Assembly (NCBI GenBank): GCA_013396915.1
Contig: VWZL01000441.1
Span: 125,560-189,559 of the forward strand
Reading direction: 5' to 3'
Source of the DNA: Stercorarius parasiticus
Lineage: Eukaryota > Chordata > Aves > Charadriiformes > Stercorariidae
DNA length: 64,000 bases
The position numbers and the translations under genes are program-made. Every line of letters starts with the position of its first letter. The stretch's first letter is position 1. Of this stretch, positions 12,627 to 26,100 are shown piece after piece. The notes beneath the pieces were generated by a model. It worked only from the letters and a program-made list of their open reading frames with translations, was not told the origin of the DNA and searched no databases.

Positions 12627-14122
12627 ACCAAGCAGCCAGGGATCAGGTTAGGAATGCTAAAGCCCAGATAGAGTTAAATCTGGCCACGTATGTGAAGGGC
12701 AACCAAAAAAAGCTTCTACAGGTAGACTACGGAAGTGATAAAACGAAGATTAGGGAAAATGTAGGCCCTCTCTCGAAGAAAATGGGAGACCTGGTCACCC
12801 AGAATGTGGAGAAGGCTGAGGTACTCAACGACATCTTTGCCTCAGTCTTCACCATTAAGTGGTCTAGTTACACTGCCCAAGTTGCAGAAGGCAAAGGCAG
12901 GGACTAGGAGAATGAGGTACGGCCCACTGCAGGAGAAGATGAGGTTTGAGACCATCTGAGAAACCTGAAGGTTCACAAGTCCACGGGTCCTGAGGGAACT
13001 AGCAGATGAAGTTGCTAAGCCACTATCCATCATACTTTAAGAAGTCATGGTAGTCTGGTGAAGTTCCAAATGACTGGAAAAGGGGAAATGTAACCCGCAT
13101 TTTTAAAAGGGGAAAAAAGGAAGACCTGGGGAACTACAGGCCAGTCAGTCTCACCACTGTGTCCAGCAAGATCATGGCGTAGATCCAACTGGAAACTATG
13201 CTAAGGCACATGGAGAGTAAGGAGGTGATTGGTGACAACCAACATGGCTTCACCAAAGGCAAATCATCCCTGACAAATGTGGTGGCCTTCTAAGACCACG
13301 TTACAGCTTTGGTGGATAAGGGAAGCGCAACTGATTTTATCTACCTGGACTTGTGTAAAGCATTTGCAACTGTCCTGCATGACATCCTTGTCTCTAATTT
13401 GGAAGGACACAGATTTGACTGATGGACACAGTGGATAAGCAATTGGCTGGATAGTTGCACTCAAAAAGTTGCGGTCAACAGCTCGATGTCCAAGTGGCAA
13501 GCAGTGATGACTGGCATTCCTCAGGGGTCGGTGCTGGGACCAGTGCTGTTCAACGTGGTCTGTTCAACATGCTGTTGGCAACATGGCAGTGGGATTGAGT
13601 GCACCCTCAGCTAGTTTGCCAAAGACACCAAGTTATCTGGTGTGGTTGACATGCTGGAGGGTAGGGATGCCATCCAGAGGGACCTGGACAGACCTGAGAG
13701 GTGAGTCCATGCAAACCTCATGAAGTTCAACAAGGCCAAGTACAAGGTCCTGCACCTGGGTCAGGGTAATGCCAAGCACAAATACAGGCTGGGCAAAGAA
13801 TGGATTGAGAGCAGCCCTGTGGAGAAGGACGTGGGGATGTTGGTGGATGAGAAGCTCAATGTGACCCGGAAATGTGCGCTCACAGCCCAGAAAGCCAACC
13901 GCATCCTGGGCTGCATCAAAAGAAGCGTGGCCAGCAGGTCAAGAAAGGTGATTCTGCCCCTCTACTCTGCTCTGGTGAGACCCCACCTGGAGTACTGCAT
14001 CCAGCTCTGGAGCCCTCAGCACAAGAAGGACACAGACATGTTGGAGTGGATCCAGAGGAGGGCCATGAAGATGATTAGAGGGGTGGAGCACCTCTGCTAT
14101 GAGGACAGGCTGAGAGAGTTGG

Positions 14123-17100
14123 GATCACTGGCATCAAGATTATATACATTGCCTACAGTATTTGCCATGCAAAACCAATTGAATCTTCAAATTCTTGCAG
14201 AAGTCTTTGCTGAATTTACATTGTTGTTGTTGTTAATAAAACAAGAAAACGTAGCTGACAAATCAAGTCAAATCTGTCCTATACTTCTCAGTCTATAATT
14301 CAAATGGTCGATACAACATATGAGAGAGGTGAAACACAGAACCTAAAATACTCTGTATTCATGGAAAAACTACAGCCTGCAGTTGGACTTACAAGAATAT
14401 CTAAGAGAGCAAATGCTCACTATTCCCTGTTTTGAGGAAGTTCTTTCCATTGTAAGAATGTTGCCGCATGTGGAGTAAATAAACATTTTGGTACCATAAG
14501 CCTTATACCACCTCTTTGACAATGTCTCCAGATGGGGTGCTTCTTCCTTACCCACCTCTAAGTTCCGGTGAGAGCTCCAGTCAAGTTTACATCTGAACAT
14601 GAAAGTATAACATGAACAGGAGTTTTAAAAGTATTGGGAAGCAATTCAGAAGGAAAGAATTGGTCCCATGTGATTATACAAGATTAATTAAAATACTGGA
14701 ACTAGAGGTTTTCTCCCAACTAGGCTACTGATTAATCTGATAAAAGAATATTGTGCTCATCCTCAGCATTGAAGAGCTCTCAGGGAACACGAAGAGTTCC
14801 AAATACAATTCAAAGCCCAGAGAAAGATGCCTCTGATAAAGAGCTCTTTTAGCTTATCATAAAGAGGATTACATTATATAATGGAGTAAAATCTCAAGTT
14901 CTATTCCAGGTAGAAGGTATTGGCTACTCACAGGTTCATTAGTTCTTTAGACACAAACATTACAAATACACTGACTAGTACTTTAAACCACAGCATTCAC
15001 AGAGAAAACAAGCAACAATGAAAAAACAATGAGAAAAACTGAACTTTTTTCTACGTTACCAAGCTAAATGGTAGCATCTCCGTTTTCTGAGTCTTAAGTC
15101 ATGAACAGACACACTTTTGAAAGCCTGATGCAGTCAGACTTATGCTTTTTGGATTCTGTATTCCTATATGAACTATATGAAATGTACTGCTTTATGATAC
15201 ACAGTAGGTCATACCAAATAATCTCCTGGGATCCCCTCAATATCCCCAGACAGCAATAAAAGCAATGTCTCTGTGTTCTGGAAAGCAATACCTAAATGAA
15301 CATAAATCTTTCAGCAATAGGTGTTATTTCAGTCTCAAATGAAAGACAGTCCTCACAAGTTGTTTCCCCATGTTACTCCCTGACTACGGATTTTATCTCT
15401 GTAAAGTATCCTTCTTAAGCAACTTCTTTCTTCACTAAACCAAAAGTGATTTGTCCAGCTGTCCTAAAACAGTGAGTATACTTTTAAGACATTGCCACCA
15501 TGAAAAATAAGAAAATGTTCTTTGTAAGAAAAAAATAAATAGAAGATACAGACTTTCTGAATACTGTTCAGAATAGTTTTTTGGTAACAAAGGTTCCACA
15601 TTAGCGATATTGCAGTATTTCTGATTATTTGGGTTTCATGCTAAATCAGGAAAAGAAAAAAAGGTTGTACTCTGTAATTCTTTTTCCCACAATATTTAAG
15701 ATTGTCAAGATGCAGTGTACCTCAGTTTGAATCGGCTTCAACCAGTCTTTCCCTGATCCTAACATTCTTTGCCCTGTAGATAGATTCCCCAGCAGCTAAT
15801 CATATTGTTCTCAAACCTTTATGCCTTGAAGACTACACCAGCTGGTGATACATTGAAAGGTATAGTGTCTTCGACTGACATTTAAAGTTTTGTTTAGCTC
15901 CTTCACTGCTTGGATCTTTCTGCTTTCTGTTGCTTCCTCTCTCTAGGGAAGTGCCCCTGTAGCAGGAAACTGTGAAGAGACTGTTCTTGGCAAGCTTTAT
16001 CTGGGTACCAAAAAGGAGCAAGGAGGCATCCTCAGTTTCCATCTCCCAGTAAAATGTCGCCTTCATATGGCCTTTCCCAAGGGAATAATGTCTATTAGAA
16101 TGCAGCTTTGGTTTACCACACGGAAGGCTATCATTTCTCTGCTGGACTATGAATCATGAACTAGTGGTTTATTTTCAGTCTAAATTATCAGCTAATTATT
16201 ATTTCTCAGGCAAGCAATAATCCTTTTCATGAGGGAAAGCCTTCAAAGGGAGTATTTTCAATCGAGAACACAAAGAGCTTAGAAATACAAAGCAAAGAAA
16301 GGTTAATCTCAGCTTGGTGGAAGCTTTCTCCCTTCTCTAGGCAGTCCAGAGCCTCAAGTGGTTGGAAAGGCCTAGAATACAGAGATTTTCATTTACTCCT
16401 CTGCTATAATCCATTTAAAATATACAGTTGCAAACCTGACTGATTGGTATTTTAAGGGCAGCAGTCTTAAAGTGAAATGTGATTGTGCTGGTAAAACTGA
16501 GGCAAACTCCTAAGGAAAACAAAACTTGCCCAGGAGAACAGTAAAATACATGATTTCGGGTTAGCTGATAGCACTAGCCAGGAGGTATTTTGCAGAATTA
16601 ATTCTACAAATGAAGTTACTCTAGTGTTTTTCACCAAGCAGGAAGAATATAGATATTCTCTCAGATATTAATTTCAGATTTCATTCTGAAGCACTGCACC
16701 AACCAGCCCTGAAAAAATGCCAGTATGGACTGTGGGGTTGCTGTGGAGGGAGAAAGATAGTAGTGTCCTTCCTCCCCGTGAGGCATTAGTCTCTGAACAG
16801 AAGGCAACACTGCCTTTCTCCCAGGAAGCAGGAGACTGGAGCCGTGCCGGGAAGTCTGACACGGCTTTTAAAGCTTCCTGTTTCCCCACTGCCTTAAGCA
16901 AGGATGCTGGAAAAACTCATGCTAAGTAGATCAGCTGATGACTAAGGCTATGTGTGCAATGCAGGGCAGATGTTCCTGCAGCACACCACCAGCCTGGGGC
17001 TGGACACCTGGGGAGCTGCCCAGAGCATCCTGGTGGTCCACCTGGGCCTCCTGCCCACAGAAATCACCAGACAAGCAGCACGATTTATTTGGGTCCTGTC

Positions 17101-20100
17101 CCAGTCTCCCTTGCCTGTCTGATCCCAGTTCTGAGTCAAGATGCAACTACATCCTGCTCTGGAAACGAAGTACTAGCAAAGCTGTACCAAGGATCACAGT
17201 GCTCAGGAAGACATATCTCAGTGGAGCATGGCATAGCACTGTTCATAATGCCTCAGGATTCCTGAGGTGCCTCAGGAACCCACATCAGTTCCTCTCACCT
17301 CTCCAAAATTTTCTTTTAAACTCAACCTTTTGTGTCCTTCATTGTCACGCTTTGCCAAGCAAGGATAGAAGGAAATAATGCAGCTGCCTTTTTAGTCTGT
17401 TACAAAATAAGAATTCCAGGATTTTAATTTGATTTTAGTGTTAGGTCATAACTTCTTGATCCAGTCCTGCCTGTTTCTCTAGTCAAATAGTCAAATACCA
17501 TTTATTTTTACATATCTTCACAACATCCAAGTTTTTGCAAGTCCATGACTGCTGCCTGTGTCACAGGACACTCTGGCTGATAGCAAGTGTATCATTAATG
17601 GTTGTCTGCACGTTCCTGACTCTGCTGCCCAGTTATTAACCACTAATCCCCAGTAGTTTGGAGGACAAGTCAGTTTTGATGTATAACTTCCCTTAATGTG
17701 TTTTTTGGAATACTGTGACGATAGCACATGCACATTTATCTTCATTGTTGCTGCTGGGAAATTTGAAGGTTTTCTGTAATGCGATTTTCCCATTTAGTTC
17801 AATAATCATATTAGGATTTTAAAACACTCTGTGTTATAAGAAAGCAGCAAGACATCTCTAGCCTAACAAATGGCACACGGGTGAAGATATTTTAGCAAAT
17901 AATATATCAAAGCACTTCTGCACGTTGCTGTAGAATTCCAAATACACAGAATCAAACCCAGTTCTCAGTAGAGGTGACTCTGCTGTTAAGTCACAAATTT
18001 ATATACTCAATGCAACTGATTGCATGGATTAAGTAGCAGCTACTGATGAGAACAGTGCTGAATGTTCATTGACAGCCTGAACAATGACGATGTCATCTCA
18101 CTATGGGTTTACTATCTGCTGAGAAGCTGTAATTCCAAAACCAAAGCTTCTTTGATGCAAAGCACTGGTGATACTTCTCAGCCATGTCAGAACATACAGC
18201 TCTTATAAAATTAGATCAGCAGTCTTGCTACACAGACCAAACTTTTCTATTCACTTTATTCTCTGACAGATAGTTTTTTTCCCCACTTGTTCAGACCTTA
18301 GGCAGTGCTGAGCTGCACTAGTGACTAGAACTTAAGGTACTGCAACTATGAAGGTCTGAGAGTCTTCCAACACTGCCTGGAGGACAAACTACAAATAAAA
18401 CCAGTATTAGATAGCGTGCTTCTTTATCAGCAACAGACCCAAAACAGGCAACAGATAAGCAGGATAAAATTGCTTTTGTGTATTATCATTAATAACAACA
18501 GAAAGATATCACTGTACTTAGTTTCACACCTCTTTACAGAGAGTTTTCATATTCAGAGGATACTTGCCAGGTAGCTTTGCTCTTCTTGATTACTTCTTGA
18601 GGTGAACCCTGATCACTAAGTTCTTCTGAGGATCTGTCTTCATTAATAACTGTTTTATTTACCTTTTAATACTTGAGTCAAAAATAGTGAGCAAGTAGAG
18701 AAGTGCCAGGCACACGACTATCACCTGTGTCCTTAATCAGTATAGCTCCCACTAGAGAGATGCACACATTTTCTTTCTCAGAATTGAAGATCAGCAACAT
18801 AATTTCTTCTCGTTCTCTGACAGGTCCTTCTTTACAAGAAGAGCTGAGTACTTTGCATTCATTAATTCAGTGTTAATTTTATCAGCTCCGTGAGTAATGT
18901 TATTGACATCCTATGGACAGAAACTGAGGCACAGGGGAAATACTACCTCAAATAAAACAGAAAATATTTCCTTCACGCAGATTTAGTGGTAGAATAGGGA
19001 AAGGAGAACCTTAGAAGTCCAAGTGTGAAGGCTCATATCTAACCTTTGATTAATGCTCTGAGCACAGCCCCCAGCATCAATCTTTAGTGAGGGTTTCCCA
19101 TAGTGGTCTCTAAATAACAGTTAGGAGCAGGGAAATAAGGTCAGTATGGAGGTACCACTGTCCCTGCTTGTTTATCCATTGCTGGTAAGAAGCTTAATAA
19201 AGTATCTGAACTTTTTCCAGGTTATCCATCTTAACATGCCATAGGAAAAATGCATTCGAGACCCCAACCAGCTTTGAAGACATTTCTACTGAGAGCTCAC
19301 TGAGCCCAACAGCAGGGCCATGTAAGAATGTCCCAAACAGAAATCTTTCTCAAGGACGTTTTGTCCTTTTTGTCTTTTGACATCCTTAAGAGAGTGCTAG
19401 GAAAGATCTGCTGCTTATTTACCATTTCTTGTCAGATGACTTCACACCATACAGAAATCTCTGAGGGGTTCTTCAGACAGCAGGAGGCTGATATACTGCA
19501 TCGTCAGACTGCTGCTGGTGTGAGGGGCAGAAAGGTCTTGTTTCCTATGTCAGCGTCACTTTCACAACTATCATCTCTCACCTTCCACACTTCGTGTCTG
19601 TGAATGTGTGAATTAACCCAGGACTAAACAAAAAATGAGAAAATGAAGGTGCAGAAGAAGGTGAAAGGATGGACAGTACAGTGGACGCTCAGGAAGACAC
19701 AATGAAAAGAACCAGGCATCAGATTTCCTGAGGAAAGTCATGAGAAGATGGCAGCCAATAGCTCTAAATAAGGAGAAGGGTGGGGAAACGTGAGGTGGTG
19801 TTTCTCACGTGAGAAAACAGAATAGCAGCAGCTAACCTGACACAATCCTTCAGGGTCTGGTAACAGATGATGAAAGTTTTCAGTTACCAATATATACCTA
19901 ACATTATCTAGTTGTGTCCGAAAGCTGTTACCATGTGCTGGCTGCTCACTGGCCTGTGTGGAATGACTTCAGTGCTCACGGTCCCCTTCCCAAAAGAGAG
20001 GTGAGAGCATCACAGAAGTCACCCTTGCCCAGGGCAGCTGCGCTGGGGGGCGAGGGACATGAGGACCAGGTTAGTCCCTCACAACAAGCCACAGTGCAGG

Positions 20101-23100
20101 ACCTTAGGGCGGGAGAGGGAGCGCAGAGACAGCTTTACCTAGTACTTGGAAAGTAGTGGTTGCTTCTTTTTGACTAGGATTGTTAAATATCCACAGGTTT
20201 CATTTGGACACTTTGACCTCCTAATCCATGTTTTAAAAGAGCTCTTCACTTTCTACTGCAGATATTATTAGCAAATAATAATATTGGATATAACTAAGAA
20301 ATATTTATTTATAATGAATTCTGTTTACTAACTGTTCCAAAGTAAAATCTAGTATTAGATATTGCTAAGACAAAGTAGTTGGGAACTCTCAAAAATATAC
20401 TGCCTTATTCTGGTTCGTCACTGATGTTTAGTAACTTCAGTCAGGAAGTATTGTGCCCACCCCAAGTCTTAGCAGTCTCGGTTTTGTAGAAAATAATATA
20501 CTTTGGCCTGCCAATGAGAAATGAATTCATTTTAGCTCCTTGCAGGCATGTATTGCTGAAATTCACCCTATTGACAGTAATAAAGAAAAATAGTTACCTT
20601 AAAAATATAGATGACAGATTTTACTTTGAAGTCTGTATATAAAGGGCTTGCCTAATTCCCTCATTCATCACCTACTTCAATACTGTGGAAGCTAGAGGTT
20701 TGATTCTTTTGACCTAAAAAGCCATTCAAAACATTATTCTCTGAGAGGTTTGGTGTTGTGAAATACCACAGTTCATTGTACCATCCATGCAATGGTGAGG
20801 ACATCAACAATCTAAAAGGAAAAGATAAATAGATTCTATTATACATTAAGTAACCTTAATAATTTAAGTAACAGCTGGCAAGACGTAATACCGGAGGTAC
20901 TTACTAGGGAAAAAAGAACACACAATGCCAAAGGGAATGCAGGTGTTGCTGGGATCCCTGACTTTAACCTGAAAAGAGTGTATAAGAGGCTGCAGAAATC
21001 TGTGGCATTTTACGGAATTCTGAGATGCTTAAAGCATTTTTGACTCCTTTCCCAGAGTTTTTATGTTAACTGCATCCCTCTTCCATCACCTTTCCACGCT
21101 CTGTTTAGAACGAATTAAAAACATTTCCTGGGACTGACCACAGGAGGAAGCTGATGCTTACAGGCAGATTCTCCAGTGGTCCAGCGAGGCCAGAGAACAA
21201 AACGTATTTGAAAAAAATAATGAGGAGTGATTTTCCCCTGGATATTTGCTTTCAGCGTGAGCCTGGCCCTTGCCCCCTGGCATGTCTAATAGAAACTTAG
21301 AATCTTTTCTAAAATGACAAACAAGACAAAGAAGAGGGAGCCACACATTGTGGGCGTGAGGGATCCTGGAAGGAGAAGGAGAGAGGAATTAGCCAAGCAC
21401 CTGCCCTGGCAGAAGTGAAGGGGTTGGGGAGGGAGAGCAGGATCACTCCTCTTGGCAGTAACAAGCAGGAGATCTTTCATTAGCTCACTGCTATAAAACT
21501 AGCCCCAACCAAAATGCCTGATAAAAGTGAAATTTTAGCTCCAGAGCTTTACTTCTGTGAGATGACTGATGTTCTATTTACATTATTATTTCAGGAAGGA
21601 AAGGGAGGGAAAGAGGAGAGGAAAGGAGAGGGGGAAGGAAAAATTCTATTGCTCTTGGTCAGAGCAGAATATGAGACTATTTTCACCAGAATGACTATTA
21701 TCATCACAGTCCTAAAGAGAAAAGAATATATATCATGTAGAAAATAAACAACATCAGAAAGTAGCCAGGCACTATTTATTTTTTTCACAGTGTAACCAAT
21801 CAACTTCACGGCAGGTACAGTAAAAACAATGCATTACAACTGCTTTACAAAGTTCAGTGTTGAAACTCTCTTGATTTTTATCAGTTTAAGAGACATCAGA
21901 GCACAAACATCTAATCTGTTAATTTTGCACAGAACACATGGTATTCAATGGTGGGGGGTTTTATTTATTTTTATTTTTTAAGAGTATGGCTTTCAGAGTT
22001 TTACATTTAGAAGATTACAGGCCACATCTCAGAAACATCTGTATGAACCATGCACCAGGGTGCAAGCACATTTCCATTCAATGCACAAGGACTAGTGTGA
22101 CACTTACATGAAAATTCAGTAGACATTAACATTCACAGTACAGTCATGAGCTATAAAACCTATAATTCAAACTACTGTTAGACTTCTCCTGGCAAGAGGT
22201 TTCTGATATTTTGTTGTTTTTCTGGAAGTCCTTATAAGCCAGCTCTTTCTCATAGTCTTACATCAGAAATTCTGTTTTCAAAGCCTTGAGCAGCCAGGCC
22301 CCTTCTGATAATGAGGGCCACAAGCACCTCCTTTCTGAGCTTGTTAGTATTATTTCTGGCATCAGTCTTAAAGTCTCATCAGTCCTCAAATAAAATCAGC
22401 TTTTAGCAACTGATGTATTCTGCATGAGGTATACTGCTGTCAAAAAAAACCCCAACCCCATCGGGTGAAAGCCCTCCATTTGCTTTCATCTCTCCCCAGA
22501 TGGCAAGAGAGAACAAAAGGCTAGAAAATTTTAGCCTTGAACAATATTTGAACTTTCTGCAATATTCTATAGCAATCTAAACTTTACATGTATTTAAAAC
22601 ACTATCAGTGATGCATAGTTACTCACTTTTGGAGTGCTTTAAACTGAAAGCTTAAGGGATGATTTTTAGAAAGGACTAAACATTCACAATCTAAAAAGCA
22701 GGTCTTTTTCATATGTGTTAAACTGCACATTGGAAAATGAGGTATCCAAAAACTACGGGTACACAAAAAATGTAAAACTCTGAGTTGATCTTTTACTGTG
22801 GTAGCAATAGAGTTCCCAAAATAAAGAGCAGAATCCATCTACTCCGCAAATGCAATCACAGCAACTGCCTCAGCACTGAAGAAGTTTGCTCCTACCTATA
22901 TCTATAAATCAACTTTTCACTGAAGACGGAAATTTCATGTTTACCTTCAGTGATATCAATCCCTATCTTCAACCAGAACATTTGTGGTCTCCCTTTCTTC
23001 TTCAGCAAAAAGCAGTTAAATTAAAAATTAATCCACAAGACCCATCAAATGGAGCCATAATTATTTTAAGCTTCTGAACCATTCCTGCATTCTAACTGTG

Positions 23101-26100
23101 CAAATCTAAATGGGTTTATTTAGGACCTTTTTGGTCATATTTAGAACATAAAATTTATGGGGGGGAAAAAGCTTGTTAAAATGACAATCATAACTTCATG
23201 TATTTGTAAAAATTTTCCTACTTGCTTTTCAGTCTACATATGGATATATATACATATGTCTTTGTCATTGCCAATATAATTTCTACCACAGTCACAAAGT
23301 CTCAGCTCATGGGATTCAGCCAAGAGCAATCATCTCTGAAGTCTTCTGGTTTAGCCACCCTCATTAGTAATGTTGTCAAATATTAAAATAATGATATCAA
23401 TGTTTCATTCAAACCCGGCACACAGACTTTATCAAAATGGAGAAGCAAATAACAATCAATTTAATACCTGCAAATGTTTTGGGTTTGGCATTGCACACAA
23501 ATGAGTATGGTATTTTAAGAGAAGCTGAAGAAGTCATGGCTTAATCACATTAAAAGCCTGTGAGGATACCTTGATGTTTCTAGGTAATTGAATATAATAA
23601 TGGATGAGTGCATACCAAGGCTATTGGAAAAGTACCAAATAACTGAGTAGAACGGTAAATATCAGCACACTTATAATAATAATAGTCCAACTGAGGAGGC
23701 TTCTGGAAGGAAAACTGAAATGGAAGAATAAAGTTGCATCAATATTGTGTATTTTATATACAATCCTTAGCAGCAGCACTGAGAGTTACACAATTTATCT
23801 TAATGTTCCGTATGTTTTTCAGTAAGTTATCCACAAGGGCTTTGATAAATAATTTTAAAAGGAACATTGATGCACAATATTGCAACATTGTCCACTGGTG
23901 CCAAAACGCTATCAAATTAAATGCATGGTATGAATGTTCACTTAGGTAGTTAAAAATATTAGCATTTTTTAAAAACAGAATGAAAAAAAAAAGGACGTGC
24001 TAGTAAGGAGAAAACTGGGAATCACTGAAACACTGTGAGAACTATAGATGCTGAGATGGAGACTTGCATTAAAAATGTAATTGAATAATGGAACCTCAAT
24101 ATAATAAATACTGAGATACATAAAAAATCCACAAGTGTTATTTTTAAAAGATACTTAGTTTTTAGACCATGCATTGTAATTGTTTATAAAACTTCAATGA
24201 ACGGGAATAGAAATCATAGCAGTATTATCTACTTAAGTGGAAACAGCAACTAAGAATAGGTATTAGATTTTTCAAGACAGTAATCACCACGAGACTGCCA
24301 GATTCTGATCCCTCAGTTTCATTCAAGGAAGTATTTATATTCTATAGCAATTTAAACTGTAAGTAGAAGTATCATAACGCAACCCTTCATGTTCACACAA
24401 AAAAATCTAAGCATTCACAGTGGACAACAGTGGGAAATAAAAAAGATACTGTGAAGATACACAAACCACTGAGATTTTTTTCAGTGACTGATGCATGAAC
24501 ACAGATTGTATAAGTTACACTGGGCCTATGGATATGCAAATGTCCACATTTACCTATCTTGGAAAATCTGAGCCATGGTGCAAGCGCCATCATTGTTCCT
24601 GCTCAGTGGCGGAGGGAAAAACATGACATTACCTGTTAAAAATGACCATGACCTGTTTTCTGCCGATTTCACAAGCCAAAAGATTTCTATTTACCGTCTT
24701 CCTAAGGAGGAAAAACAATTCAAGGGGAAATTGACTTCTGCAGTGAAATAATAACTCATCCTCACTTCCCACCCGCAGTAGCTGGTTTGGGTTTTTGTTT
24801 TTAAATATAAAATTGGCAAAAGTAATATATCCTCTGCAGGGGCAGTACTCGTCATCGCTGTTAAGCGTCTTCAACCTTTTCAAGTCCAAATGACAAAGCA
24901 ATCTTAATACCGCCCTACGGAGCTAGTTTGCCTCCTCAGTTGCATCAACTGAAAGCCACTCTTCCAATGTTTGGTGGCAAGACATTTCATACCTGCAATG
25001 CCCAGACAGGGAAACTTCAAGGGGAAACCTTTCCTTTTGAATTCAGCAAGGCTCAAACCACGGTGATAAACATCAGTCTGTGAAGCTTAGGAACACGCAA
25101 AAGAATTGCTTCCAACCTGAAAAACATCTGAGTCTCAGGTAGGCATGCAGAGATGTATGGGAAAGCAACTACTACACAGAATTACAGAAGAGAAGCCTTA
25201 TTACTGCAAGCAGACTCCTGTCTCTCTTGATCCTGTCAGCTATTGGGACTCAGGCCCTGTTGTCAGTGGCAAAATTGTCCTCATTTACACACGCCATACA
25301 CCTACACTTCTGAAACTCTTTTCTTGACTAAGAAAAGGAAGAACAAGGGAAGAGGAAAAACAAGGTAGAACAGTTTACAGGTCTTTTGTCTTACTTGCCC
25401 TGCAGCTCCCAGTGATGTTGATCCACCCTAAGCAAAATTTGCAGGCAAAGGAAGATTTGTCACTGTGAAGGGGAATCAGATTGCCCAGGAATTTTAAAGA
25501 CTTTTTTTTTTTTCCTTAAAGGGCCATGAGGCTTTTAAGATTTTTTTTAGAAACAATATATCGCTAGCGGGAAACAGGACCCACCTATGGAAAAAAGGGC
25601 TAGATCTTTAGCCTATTACAGTTTTAGCTAAACTATCTCCATGGGCTGTCTGAGGTTTCCTCTAAAGCATTTGTAGTGCTCAGTGAGATTTACTAGTAAA
25701 TAACATCAAAAGTTTAGTATTCGCTGCCTTTTCACTAGCATCATCACAGATCCAAAAGACAATTCGGAACCCACAATACTAAGCCCTGTGACAAGATTTA
25801 GACACCTTGCCGAGGAGTGCAATTAAAACTCTCCCCCTGTACCAGATGGGGAATACATCAGTGCCTCCTAACAGGACAGTCAGCTCCATGAAACCGCTCC
25901 TGTGCAAAGATAAACATCAAGTGCAGGGATGCTTTCCCATCATTCTGGAAGTCACAGCACACATCCGTCTTCTGAAGGGAAGCATGTACCCTGTTTCAAA
26001 TTATAATCTAGCAGGCAGAAATCACCCTTCCTTTCAACCAGAAACTGTTACCAACCTCCCTGGTTGGAAACCAGCTATCCTAGTTCATGCCTGATGTGAT

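Larger units (their letters stand above)
11078..14122 (+). mobile_element. CR1 LINE, long decayed ORF2 copy (interrupted by an LTR)
   Basis: Plus-strand CR1 covering most of ORF2, about 2.46 kb without the insertion. The endonuclease domain starts near 'NKQEELETCARLQGYDIIGI' and continues through 'ALVLMEDFNHPGICWRDNTA'. Further on are 'KLTTLDFRSKDFGLCRDLLG', a 'TRKCAL...[10 protein letters not shown]' region, and the C-terminal '[13 protein letters not shown]' and 'RRAMKMIRG' segments ending at 'RLRELG'. The reverse-transcriptase core shows 'GIPQGSVLGPVLFN', but the catalytic F-A-D-D motif reads F-A-K-D (about 13615-13626). Many stops and frameshifts occur, for example at 11165, 13183 and 13291. 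The last 192-codon open frame (13720-14298) is the tail of this element, not a host gene. The 3' UTR and octamer tail are missing. Confidence 0.93.

Noticed and set aside
13720..14298. 192-codon open frame, the longest in the window
   Set aside because: It is the C-terminal part of CR1 ORF2 ('[13 protein letters not shown]', 'RRAMKMIRG') running into flanking DNA, not a host gene.
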